Part shown: positions 45,508 through 52,699 of the stretch, in pieces
Layout of the letters: each line of letters begins with the position of its first letter
Numbering within the stretch: the first letter of the stretch is position 1
DNA from: Bacteroidales bacterium
GTDB taxonomy: Bacteria > Bacteroidota > Bacteroidia > Bacteroidales > UBA932
DNA: 64,000 nt
Assembly: GCA_017469745.1 (NCBI GenBank)
Contig: JAFUFS010000008.1
Location: 18,825 to 82,824, forward strand
Direction of reading: 5' to 3'
Notes under the pieces: model-generated
Database searches by the model: none
What the model saw: only the letters and a program-made list of their open reading frames with translations
What the model was told of the DNA's origin: nothing
Made by a program: the position numbers and the translations under genes

Positions 45508-46485
45508 CTATTCAAGTTCGAGAGGGATCCATGTGTGATTGGTCATGCGAACGGTCACACGGCCGTTGACCTTGATCGTGCCGCCGTTATCATTCTTGAA
45601 GACGGCAATGCTGGTGATGCTCTCTGTAGGGATATTGTTAAGCGAATTGCCTCCGGAGGCTTTCTTGCGCTGGATGAAGCGATCACGCTGAGTCTTGTCA
45701 CGTCCGGCATCCTGGACACGAACGATCGGGCAGGCTGCCTTGCGCAATGCTGTGGCTGTGAAATGGTGGATCCCTTCAGCATCCTGAGCCTCCAGGATAA
45801 GGCCCGGCAGACCGCCGAGTTTCCATGGACCGACGTTTGAGGGAATGCTCGGTGCGAACCAGACGGTCCACTCACGGCCGCCGTAGCTGGTCTTCGCCTC
45901 CTGGCAAGGATAGCCGCAGACCTCTTTCTGGTCGTCCCCGAAAGTCCACTCATGCGTCATATTCTCTGAATATGTGAACGTACCCGGGACCAGGACATCG
46001 TCGACGGTCATGGAGCCTTCAGGCCAGTTCTGGAAGATCACGGGGTCAAAGTAGAAAGCGCTGCGATCTATATCGTTATATGCTTTGGCGATCGTATCCT
46101 CCGGAGCTCCTGCGCAGGCAAGGGAGTCTACCTTGTACGCAAGATAGTCAAGGAAACGGGCCCGCTCAGTACCGAACTGAAGGATGGTCGAGTAGGTGTC
46201 GCTGACAGTATTGTCCTGACCTTCAGGAATTTCGGGTTGGCCGCTCCTTACCGTGATTGTAGAGCCCTCGCTCCTAGTAGACATTTTCCCGCTGACCGTC
46301 GTCCGGACGCGGTACTCATAGATAACTTCATAAAGGGCGTCGCCAATCCTGTCGTAACCTGCCACCTTTGCTTTTTCCCTTTGAATAGGCTTGGCAGAAG
46401 CTCCAACGGGATTCTGGGCATAAACTGTAAAAGAAGCCGACAGGGATAATGCGAAGAATGCAGTAACTAATAGTTTTCTAACCAT
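45508..46485 (-). CDS. GLPGLI-family secreted protein
   Basis: 325 residues. Signal peptide ending VYAQ (about 24). The name-giving motif is intact in GPWKLGGLPGLILEAQD (about 220-236). Other family traits: LDYLAYKVDSLACAG, EWTFGDDQKEVCGYPCQEAKTSYGGREWTVWFAPSIP (about 175-215, shown by its parts EWTFGDD and WFAPSIP). GLPGLI proteins are periplasmic or surface proteins of unknown role, usually beside a TonB-type barrel, as here (three bases downstream). M56 protease lies 16 bases upstream. Confidence 0.93.
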   Translation of the reverse strand: MVRKLLVTAFFALSLSASFTVYAQNPVGASAKPIQREKAKVAGYDRIGDALYEVIYEYRVRTTVSGKMSTRSEGSTITVRSGQPEIPEGQDNTVSDTYSTILQFGTERARFLDYLAYKVDSLACAGAPEDTIAKAYNDIDRSAFYFDPVIFQNWPEGSMTVDDVLVPGTFTYSENMTHEWTFGDDQKEVCGYPCQEAKTSYGGREWTVWFAPSIPSNVGPWKLGGLPGLILEAQDAEGIHHFTATALRKAACPIVRVQDAGRDKTQRDRFIQRKKASGGNSLNNIPTESITSIAVFKNDNGGTIKVNGRVTVRMTNHTWIPLELE

Positions 46486-46501
46486 TTATGTCAAGATTTT
46501 G

Positions 46502-47563
46502 TTATTCGTTTTTCATAAATATATTAATCGTACCTCCTCCCTTGCCGTCTTTATCGATATTCATTGACTTGATCCTGGAAGGATCGATCTCGTCCAAGCG
46601 GTCCTTGTCGAACTCTTTCCCGTCCACTCGCACGATTATGTTCTCGTTGTCACCGACGATGATGAAGGGTCTGCCTTGGCCGATCTGAAACTCCCAGCGG
46701 GCGTTTAAGGCCAGACCTATACAGACCAATGGAATCAGAACCAGCAGTCTTAAGGCCCGCCTGCTTCTGGATGGTCGGCGAAGCATCATCTCAATTCTGC
46801 CCTTGAGGGCACTTTGATTGAAATTATTGACTACCGAATATCCGGCTTCAGACATGGACTTCTGTACAAGCAAAAATTGGTATTCTCTTGGGTTGAACCC
46901 TTTGTCCAGCACAGCCTTGTCAGCCTCATATTCATGGATTGCGGCCAGTTGTCGGCGGAGGAGCCAAATGGCGGGATTGAACCATTGGAGAATCAAGCAG
47001 AGATCCATGAGAAGCAGGTCCATGGAGTGATGTAACGCCGAATGTGCGGCTTCGTGGCAATAGACTGGACTGCTATTGAATCCAGTTGCCTCGGCTGCGA
47101 GGTAGTCCTCGCGTCTTAAGAATATATATCCCATCCAACTGGAGGGAGACAGATGTCGTTCTCCTTCGTGAGAATCAATGATTACTATCGTGTTACCGTC
47201 AGGTTGGGGATGATTCTCACCATCTTTGATCATCTTGCTGACCCGGTGGAAAGCGATGAACAGCCTGATCAGAGCAGCGATTGCTCCAAAGAGGAAGATC
47301 CCGAAAAGGACTATGACCCACCAATCCACACCGGTCGCGTGAGTCCATAGGTAATTCGGTTTATGGGGAGTCCGCGCTGAGTTAATCGTAATGTTGACAG
47401 TAATTATGCAGAGTGGCAGCAGGAAGGAAATGACCACACCGGAGAGCAAGACAATCCTGTTCAAACGATGAAAAGTCTCCCGGCTCAGCAGAAGTTGGAA
47501 GAATAGAAAGAAGACTATAAGTGCTGTGGCAACCTTGGCCGTGTAGATCAAATAGGCTAGCAT
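46502..47563 (-). CDS. M56-family membrane metalloprotease (BlaR1/MecR1-like)
   Basis: 353 residues. About four membrane helices (about 8-28, 37-58, 84-108, 267-285). The zinc motif HEAAH is at about residue 178-182 in SSPVYCHEAAHSALHHSMD, with a following HEYEADKAVLD that supplies a third ligand. After the last helix a periplasmic tail of about 60 residues reads IIVRVDGKEFDKDRLDEIDPSRIKSMNIDKDGKGG (given here by its key parts VDGKEF, LDEIDPSRIKSMNI), which resembles the plug of TonB-type receptors. M56 sensors cleave the partner repressor (BlaI) on a signal. Partner blaI is two bases upstream. Confidence 0.88.
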   Translation of the reverse strand: MLAYLIYTAKVATALIVFFLFFQLLLSRETFHRLNRIVLLSGVVISFLLPLCIITVNITINSARTPHKPNYLWTHATGVDWWVIVLFGIFLFGAIAALIRLFIAFHRVSKMIKDGENHPQPDGNTIVIIDSHEGERHLSPSSWMGYIFLRREDYLAAEATGFNSSPVYCHEAAHSALHHSMDLLLMDLCLILQWFNPAIWLLRRQLAAIHEYEADKAVLDKGFNPREYQFLLVQKSMSEAGYSVVNNFNQSALKGRIEMMLRRPSRSRRALRLLVLIPLVCIGLALNARWEFQIGQGRPFIIVGDNENIIVRVDGKEFDKDRLDEIDPSRIKSMNIDKDGKGGGTINIFMKNE

Positions 47564-47565
47564 GG

Positions 47566-47925
47566 CTACGCTCCTTTTTCAATCCGTTCTATCAGTTCCT
47601 TGAGTTCCTCGAGCGATATCCTCTCTTCTTTGACAAGCGAGTGGATTACGTCAAGATAAGAGTTGTTGAAGAAATCTTCGACGGCTCCTGAAAGAGTCTT
47701 GCGTCCGTATTCTTTTTCAGAAATGATTGGCGAGTAACGATAGGCGTTGCCTAGGAGTTCGCGCTTAAGGAAACCATCCTGCTCCAATGTACGTACCTGT
47801 GAAGCCAGGGTGTTGAATGTGGGCCTGGGATCAGGGTAGCTGTTAAGCAGATCCCGTATGAACATCGGGCCCTGTTTCCAGAAGTGATCCATGATTATCC
47901 GTTCTTTCTTGGTGAGTCTGCGCAT
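47566..47925 (-). CDS. BlaI/MecI-family transcriptional repressor
   Basis: 119 residues. Winged helix of the penicillinase-repressor family: LTKKERIIMDHFWKQGPMFIRDLL (residues 4-27), PTFNTLASQVRTLEQDGFLKREL (about 34-56), followed by the dimerisation and cleavage region (SEKEYGRKTLSGAVEDFFNNS). It would repress its own operon until cleaved by the M56 protease. No beta-lactamase is nearby; the regulated genes are the GLPGLI and TonB-barrel proteins. First gene of the operon. Confidence 0.92.
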   Translation of the reverse strand: MRRLTKKERIIMDHFWKQGPMFIRDLLNSYPDPRPTFNTLASQVRTLEQDGFLKRELLGNAYRYSPIISEKEYGRKTLSGAVEDFFNNSYLDVIHSLVKEERISLEELKELIERIEKGA

Positions 47926-47948
47926 ATTATTATAGAAAGCTGTCTTTG

Positions 47949-47956
47949 CAAAAGTA
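47949..47956 (-). promoter_or_regulatory. -7 element of the blaI-M56-GLPGLI-barrel operon
   Basis: TACTTTTG on the minus strand, 23 bases before the ATG of blaI. No TACA/TGTA-type BlaI dyad is obvious around it. Confidence 0.5.
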
Positions 47957-48053
47957 AAACAATAATCCGAAATCTCCTAATTTTTTTCGGACTCCTCATG
48001 AAATTTCTTCGGAGATAAAAAGAATAATTGAATTAGTCAGGTAGAGATGATAA

Positions 48054-48770
48054 CTAGAGATTATTGGAGACCGCTTCTTTATACTTCCGAGATATGGGCA
48101 GTTGAATGTCGCCGATGTATAGGATGTCGACATCGATTCGAGTTATTGCGGTCTTGTTCACAAGGAAAGAGCGATGGATTCGGATGAAATGGGGGACAAG
48201 GATGGCCTCCCACTGTGAGATAGGAGTATAATTCTTGAAGCGCCGGCCACCTGAAGCGACAATGGTAGTAGCATCGTCGTTGGATTCTATATAGAGAATA
48301 TCATCTTTAGGCAGCGTCACCTGTTTCCTGTCCGAAGTGAAAGAGACGGTACCGGGTTGGTCTGGACTTTTTTTATTCAACCAAGATTCGAAGAAATGGC
48401 AGCCAGCGGCAAGCGAGGTCAGGATGATAGCAATAAAAACTGGATTAGATAAGATGTGAGGAAGATCTGGCCAATCGTTTACGGAACCGGGAAGATTCTC
48501 CCTGAAGGTAATAATGCAAAAGTGGGCAACCATAAATAGAAGAATCTCTCCTAACAAGAGTCCTAACACAATGAAGATTGTTTCCTTAATACCTGACAGC
48601 TTGTTCTTGAAGTTTACCTTCGGAAAGAAAAACTTGGCAGCCAGAGCACCGGGTAGAAACATAGTCCCTATGAACAATGCTTCAATGAACCGGTATCCCA
48701 AACTGCTTAAACATATCGCCACCAAAAGAATGGAGACAATCCAGTATGATATGGCAAGCAGTCGTTTCAT
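48054..48770 (-). CDS. Membrane-bound LytTR-domain transcriptional regulator
   Basis: 238 residues from ATG at 48770. Four membrane helices (about 3-25, 28-47, 63-85, 105-125) are followed by a LytTR DNA-binding domain (about 140-238) with VTLPKDDILYIESNDDATTIV, HFIRIHRSFLVNKTAI and LPISRKYKEAV. There is no receiver domain, so it senses through the membrane region or is controlled by a partner. The longer open frame to 48893 runs through the promoter and operator and is rejected. Divergent ExbB-like gene. Confidence 0.88.
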   Translation of the reverse strand: MKRLLAISYWIVSILLVAICLSSLGYRFIEALFIGTMFLPGALAAKFFFPKVNFKNKLSGIKETIFIVLGLLLGEILLFMVAHFCIITFRENLPGSVNDWPDLPHILSNPVFIAIILTSLAAGCHFFESWLNKKSPDQPGTVSFTSDRKQVTLPKDDILYIESNDDATTIVASGGRRFKNYTPISQWEAILVPHFIRIHRSFLVNKTAITRIDVDILYIGDIQLPISRKYKEAVSNNL

Positions 48771-48778
48771 GGCTGACA

Positions 48779-48809
48779 CAAATATAACAAACAAGCAGTG
48801 GTCTGACAA
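48779..48809 (-). promoter_or_regulatory. lytTR promoter
   Basis: Minus strand: TTG (48807-48809), 20-base spacer, TATATTTG (48779-48786), eight bases before the ATG of the LytTR gene. Confidence 0.65.
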
Positions 48810-48824
48810 CTTAATCCCAGACAT

Positions 48825-48860
48825 TGGGGTTTTGACTTGCGTTCGTGGGGTTTCGGTTTG
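48825..48860 (+). promoter_or_regulatory. Candidate LytTR operator: direct repeat at 21-base spacing
   Basis: TGGGGTTTTGACTTG at 48825-48839 and TGGGGTTTCGGTTTG at 48846-48860 match at 12 of 15 positions, with starts exactly 21 bases apart (two helical turns). LytTR regulators bind such direct repeats. The second repeat ends on the TTTG of the -33 box of the ExbB-like gene, so binding could control that promoter and, on the other side, lytTR itself. Confidence 0.55.
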
Positions 48861-48888
48861 GATGGATATCAGTAATATTCTACTTTTG
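48857..48888 (+). promoter_or_regulatory. Promoter of the ExbB-like gene
   Basis: TTTG at 48857-48860, 20-base spacer and TACTTTTG at 48881-48888: full consensus, 33 bases before the ATG at 48922. Its -33 box overlaps the second LytTR-type repeat. Confidence 0.7.
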
Positions 48889-48921
48889 CCCACAGATTAA
48901 ACCGTAAAACTCTGTTGCCTT

Positions 48922-49266
48922 ATGTTCAAATTGTTTATGGGAGGAGGACTTCTTTTCATGTCCATCCTCACGATTCTGCTGGTAGCTATTTTCTTCGCCG
49001 CTTGGAAAGCTCCGCGCTGGGTAAAAGAAATAGGCAACTTCGCCCTTGTTTTTGGCCTCATGACACCCCTTTTCCAACTTTATCAATTATTCTCCACTTT
49101 ACAGCAGGTTGCATGGGATAGAGGAGAAGGAGTCAGTGGTATTTTCGACCTGATTTCCCCTGGAATTCTTTTCGGAATGAAAGTAATTCTGATTCCAACC
49201 ATTTATGGAATGATGATATACCTCATTTCCCTTGTCGTGAGGATTGTTCAGAAGCCCCGCCTGTAG
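48922..49266 (+). CDS. Small MotA/TolQ/ExbB-like membrane protein
   Basis: 114 residues with three membrane helices (about 6-28, 38-60, 83-108). The start MFKLFMGGGLLFMSILTILLVAIFF, a mid segment (WVKEIGNFALVFGLMTPLFQLYQ) and the end IYGMMIYLISLVVRI resemble the proton-channel subunits ExbB/TolQ, but it is only half their length. Such short versions occur in other Bacteroidota, as I recall. No ExbD/TolR partner is present here. It may energise or gate the nearby TonB-type barrel, or act with the LytTR protein. Sole gene of its rightward unit; the right att-like repeat begins 25 bases after its stop. Confidence 0.7.
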   Translation: MFKLFMGGGLLFMSILTILLVAIFFAAWKAPRWVKEIGNFALVFGLMTPLFQLYQLFSTLQQVAWDRGEGVSGIFDLISPGILFGMKVILIPTIYGMMIYLISLVVRIVQKPRL

Positions 49267-49290
49267 AGAATCCCCAGTGAGACTACTTGT

Positions 49291-49320
49291 GGTCACTGGT
49301 TTTAATCCAGTTGTTTCCAC
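49291..49320 (+). repeat. Right direct repeat: decayed 3' end of tRNA-Val
   Basis: GGTCACTGGTT, then TT for CG, then AATCCAGTTGTTTCCAC: 28 of 30 identical to 42846-42875, same orientation. No D arm or anticodon arm precedes it, so it is a fragment, not a second tRNA gene. Confidence 0.75.
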
Positions 49321-49419
49321 TAAGCCAAGTTACTATTTGTTAATTAAAGACAATTATAATCTTTGCAAAAAGCACTGGACTCATCTGTTTTGCACAAGTA
49401 TTTGATAATTAATTATTTG

Positions 49420-49456
49420 CAGGAAATGCATAGGCTATTTGCCTATGCATTTCCTG
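49420..49456. terminator. Perfect 16-bp hairpin in the 268-base gap right of the island
   Basis: CAGGAAATGCATAGGC pairs fully with GCCTATGCATTTCCTG around a TATTT loop. On the + strand TAAAATCTTAATTTTT follows, a weak T-run. It may end GH127 transcription from the right or be the original terminator of the tRNA. A second inverted repeat, GTTACGAAAA (49478-49487) / TTTTCGTAAC (49533-49542), lies beside it. Nothing else is recognised in 49321-49588. Confidence 0.55.
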
Positions 49457-49588
49457 TAAAATCTTAATTTTTAGCCTGTTACGAAAAACGCATACTGTCC
49501 TTTATAGTCCTGAAGGAAGGATTGAGCCACTGTTTTCGTAACTCAATTCATCGACTACCTTTAATGCTTTCGAAAGGAGTAGATGCTG

Positions 49589-51685
49589 CTATTCCGCTGT
49601 CGGGAATATGGTGACGCGGAGGGTGGTGCTGCCGTAGGGGACAAGGTCGATGTACTCAACCTTGCCTTCAGTCTTGAAGGTCTCCGGCAGGGCAGGGGTG
49701 AATCGGTTCTCCTTGAGAGTCCAGCCCTTGACTCCGGTGACAGGCACGCGGATCTTTAGCGGAACAGTCTCGAGGTCGAACGGGAAGCCCTGAGCTCCTG
49801 TCTTCTCTACCTTGAGATCCTTCAGGTCATCCTTGACGAGTGCATAGTTCCACTTACCGGCAGGAGTCATGGACCAGCTCTTGAAATCAGGATTGGCAGA
49901 GGCCTTGCCGGCAAGATTCTCGTAGATGGCGTCATCTTCCTCGACCTTGGCAGGGATGGCGTAGGAATAGACCACCGGGCCTCTCTGGACGGAAGTCCCG
50001 ATCACGGGATTGTCCACGATCTCGATTTCCATGGGAAGGTCGACCGTGAAGGTGTCACCGGTCTTCCACTGCTTGCTGACCGTCTTGAATCCGGATTCCT
50101 GGCCCTTGACCCATCCGGGGATGCGGTAGGTGAAGTCCATGTCGACGGCCTTGGCCAGCGGCTTGCCGTTCTTGAAGAAACTGAACTCGAAGCAGACCTG
50201 CTCCTCGAAAGGATAGGCAGTCTTCTCCTCGATTTTAACGGTTACGCCCTTGCCGAGATCATATTCAACGGAAGAAGGTCCGTACAGGGCGGCCACAGGC
50301 TGGCCCTTGCGGTCTTTCATCCACATGCGGGCGACGTAGTTCGGGAAATAACGATGCAGGTTGCCGATGCAGCATTCGGTCTCATGGATGGGACGGTACT
50401 GCATCCAGGTCAGGCCGTATTTGAAAGCATTGTGGTTGGAGTTGCCGGTGGCGATGAACTGGTTGGGGCAGGAGAAGTACTGCATGGTCTTGAAGTCCTT
50501 CGTGATGGCTCCGAAACCGCCGTTGAAGAATCCTTTCTCTATCCTGTCAGCCCACTGTCCGTCGCCGGTCACCATCAGGTAGTAGCCCATGGTCCAGGTG
50601 TAGTCGGAGATGTCGCAGGTCTCGTGGCTCGCCAGGGGATCGTTGCCTGCCAGGGCCTCGGAAGAAGAGTTGATGCCGTCGATCAGCATGTTCGGGGCCT
50701 CCATCTTCTCTTCGGCGTGCAGGGCCGCCTGGAGATACTTTTCCTCTCCGGTGTAGGCATAGAGCAGGAGGGGAACCTTCAGAAGCTCGTTCATCGTGAC
50801 ACCGTGCATGTGGAACTCGCTGTCGTCGAGGGCGGTCTCCTGGGTCATGTTGGATTCACCCCTTTCCCAGGCGTTGACGGCAAGGTCCAGGAGGGCCTGG
50901 TTGCCGGTGAGGGCATAGGTCCAGAGCATTCCTTCAACGTTGATGACGTAGCGGTCCTGGGCCAGTTCATCCAATGAATATGAGAGGTAATTCTTCTCGA
51001 GTGCTGCGGGGATCCTGGGGTCGCCGGTGGCTTCGTAATATGCCTGGACGGCACGGAAGAACACAGCGAAAGGCCAGGCCATTGAGCCGGTCTCGGGTCC
51101 GAGGCGGCCTTCGGAACGGTCTGCCATCAGGATCCTTGCCTGACGGGCATTACGCTCCTTCATGCGGGCCTGCATCTGCTCGAAACGCTTCTGGGCTTCA
51201 GGGTCTGCAGACACCTGGGCGTCAAAGTTCCTGGGACGGCGGCCGCGCTGAAGCTGCGCCATCGCTTCTTCCTCAGTCATTCCGGCCTTTGCCGGTAGAG
51301 GGTGGGCGAGTACATATTCAATGTTCTCCTGCCAGGTGTCAAGGAATTTCTTGTCATCCAGGAGGAAGCCGAGCCTGGTGATGCCGTCGAGGTAGTAGGC
51401 GGTCTGTTCGAAACGCCACCAGTCGGCACCGCGGGACTCGGAATCACGTTTGAGCTCTCCGGCCCAAAGAACGGTGTTGAACGGATAGGCCATGGCCTCA
51501 GGGTGACCTGCCAGACCGTCACGCTGGCGTTCGAGGATCTCCTTCAGCCAGCCTTCCGGCTGGATCTTGTCTATCATGCCTTCAGCGAAGACGGCATGGG
51601 GGGCTACAGGGACGCTTGTGGTCGTCTGCTTGCCGCAGCCGGCGAGCAGGAGCAGTCCGGCCAGAATTACTAGACTCTTTTTCAT
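49589..51685 (-). CDS. GH127-type (beta-L-arabinofuranosidase-like) glycosidase, lipoprotein
   Basis: 698 residues. Lipobox LLAGC (Cys17). (alpha/alpha)6 barrel with the zinc-thiolate active site of the family: SHETCDISDYTW (about 350-361) supplies the Glu and first Cys, ETECCIGNLHRYFPN (about 433-447) supplies the Cys pair, one of which is the nucleophile. Two beta domains follow. GH127 and relatives cleave beta-L-arabinofuranose or related sugars; the true substrate is open. It starts 20 bases after the M48 gene and may share its promoter. Confidence 0.82.
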   Translation of the reverse strand: MKKSLVILAGLLLLAGCGKQTTTSVPVAPHAVFAEGMIDKIQPEGWLKEILERQRDGLAGHPEAMAYPFNTVLWAGELKRDSESRGADWWRFEQTAYYLDGITRLGFLLDDKKFLDTWQENIEYVLAHPLPAKAGMTEEEAMAQLQRGRRPRNFDAQVSADPEAQKRFEQMQARMKERNARQARILMADRSEGRLGPETGSMAWPFAVFFRAVQAYYEATGDPRIPAALEKNYLSYSLDELAQDRYVINVEGMLWTYALTGNQALLDLAVNAWERGESNMTQETALDDSEFHMHGVTMNELLKVPLLLYAYTGEEKYLQAALHAEEKMEAPNMLIDGINSSSEALAGNDPLASHETCDISDYTWTMGYYLMVTGDGQWADRIEKGFFNGGFGAITKDFKTMQYFSCPNQFIATGNSNHNAFKYGLTWMQYRPIHETECCIGNLHRYFPNYVARMWMKDRKGQPVAALYGPSSVEYDLGKGVTVKIEEKTAYPFEEQVCFEFSFFKNGKPLAKAVDMDFTYRIPGWVKGQESGFKTVSKQWKTGDTFTVDLPMEIEIVDNPVIGTSVQRGPVVYSYAIPAKVEEDDAIYENLAGKASANPDFKSWSMTPAGKWNYALVKDDLKDLKVEKTGAQGFPFDLETVPLKIRVPVTGVKGWTLKENRFTPALPETFKTEGKVEYIDLVPYGSTTLRVTIFPTAE

Positions 51686-51705
51686 CGTTGTCTTATTTTT
51701 TTGTC

Positions 51706-52512
51706 TTATTTCCTCTTTGCAGGGCGCTTGTAGCCGTCATTGGTAGCCCTTGTAGCCATCTTGTTGATCCTGTCCTGGGTGGCAGGGTGGTCGGAGAACA
51801 GGTCGGATACCGAAGTCCCGGAAGCGGCCTGAGTCCCGGATGAAGAGACTCCCGTGGACATGTTGAGGAGCTCCTCGAAGGCCATTGCCATAGCCCAAGG
51901 ATTCGTGCCGTGGTCCACCAGGAACTGGTAACCATAGTCATCAGCCTGGCTTTCCTGCTTCCTTGAGAACTTGGCGCTCAGGAGGGCTTCTCCGATGTCG
52001 CCGAGCTGTGATGCCGTCAGGACTGCGACAGCTCCGCCGGTCGAGACGACAGCGTCCCTGATTGCAGAGTTCCTCAGCGCAGCCTGGAACTGCTTCTTGG
52101 AATGCTTCAGCGCCACGTGGCCGATCTCATGGCCCACGACTCCGAGAACCTCGTCGTCTGTCATCTTGTCAAGGAGACCGGTGTAGATCCTCACGCTTCC
52201 GTCTGCGCAGGCGAATGCATTCACATCGTTGGTCTGGTAAACCTTGAAGTTGAGGGGAACATTGTCAACAGAAGTTATGCCTTTAGTGAGGTTGCGGACC
52301 CTCTTTACGTAGGCATTGCTCTCAGGGAGCACAGTGTTCTGTGCGTCCAACTGCTTGATGTACTGTCCTACATAGGCCTGGATCTGCTCGTCGGAAAGAG
52401 TTGCCGCCTGGGCGATCTTGGCTCCGCTGGAAAGCAGGTAGGCTGCATTGAACTGCTCGCTGCACGAAACGGTCATCATAGCAGCTGCAAGGATGATAAT
52501 AAGCTTTTTCAT
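51706..52512 (-). CDS. M48-family zinc metalloprotease lipoprotein
   Basis: 268 residues from ATG at 52512. Lipobox MTVSC (about residue 17). The HEIGHVALKH zinc motif is near residue 129; the third ligand Glu follows in SRKQESQADDYGYQFL. C-terminal segment has SDLFSDHPATQDRI, usual for LoiP/YggG-like periplasmic M48 proteases that handle misfolded outer-membrane proteins. It lacks transmembrane helices, unlike HtpX. The longer open frame to 52575 overlaps the promoter and is rejected. Confidence 0.93.
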   Translation of the reverse strand: MKKLIIILAAAMMTVSCSEQFNAAYLLSSGAKIAQAATLSDEQIQAYVGQYIKQLDAQNTVLPESNAYVKRVRNLTKGITSVDNVPLNFKVYQTNDVNAFACADGSVRIYTGLLDKMTDDEVLGVVGHEIGHVALKHSKKQFQAALRNSAIRDAVVSTGGAVAVLTASQLGDIGEALLSAKFSRKQESQADDYGYQFLVDHGTNPWAMAMAFEELLNMSTGVSSSGTQAASGTSVSDLFSDHPATQDRINKMATRATNDGYKRPAKRK

Positions 52513-52532
52513 CTTTATGGTATTAACTGTCA

Positions 52533-52540
52533 CAAATATA
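52533..52540 (-). promoter_or_regulatory. -7 element of the M48 gene
   Basis: TATATTTG on the minus strand, 20 bases before the ATG at 52512; TTTTTG 18 bases upstream could serve as -33 box and is also the T-run of the pbpC terminator. Confidence 0.55.
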
Positions 52541-52556
52541 ACCAATTTGCTCAAAA

Positions 52557-52593
52557 CACAAAAACCCCGCCACACAGTCTCTGCGGAGCGGGG
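52557..52593 (-). terminator. Intrinsic terminator of the A2M-pbpC operon
   Basis: On the minus strand CCCCGC...GCGGGG (52588-52593 and 52565-52570) encloses a second small stem, followed by TTTTTGTGTTTT. The T-run overlaps the upstream part of the M48 promoter. Confidence 0.8.
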
Positions 52594-52699
52594 AGGTGTC
52601 TTGTTAAGTATGATGAATTCTTTTGAATTCTGAAAACTTATAACTAATAACCAACTAAAACTACTAACAAGAACGACGTTTTCGCTACATAAATTGTGC

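Larger units (their letters stand above)
42846..49320. mobile_element. Candidate tRNA-Val-integrated genomic island (integrase lost)
   Basis: The stretch is bounded by 30-base direct repeats of the tRNA-Val 3' end, the classic mark of site-specific integration into a tRNA gene. The intact tRNA is at the left; the displaced 3' fragment at the right has decayed in its T loop, as expected for a non-functional copy. It carries six genes in two regulatory units: a leftward BlaI/M56/GLPGLI/TonB-barrel operon and a divergent LytTR/ExbB-like pair. No integrase, relaxase or transposase is seen, so the element would be immobile or dependent on a helper. A simple local duplication of the tRNA end is the alternative. 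Confidence 0.6.

Noticed and set aside
48771-48893. N-terminal extension of the LytTR protein
   Set aside because: It would run through a full consensus promoter and the direct-repeat operator; a good signal-like membrane start exists at 48770.
49291-49320. Second tRNA-Val gene
   Set aside because: Only the T arm and acceptor 3' strand are present; D and anticodon arms are missing and the T loop is altered.
49480-49588. Remnant regulator-like coding sequence on the minus strand
   Set aside because: The open pieces are under 30 residues, change frame and have no start; similarity to helix-turn-helix proteins is not convincing.
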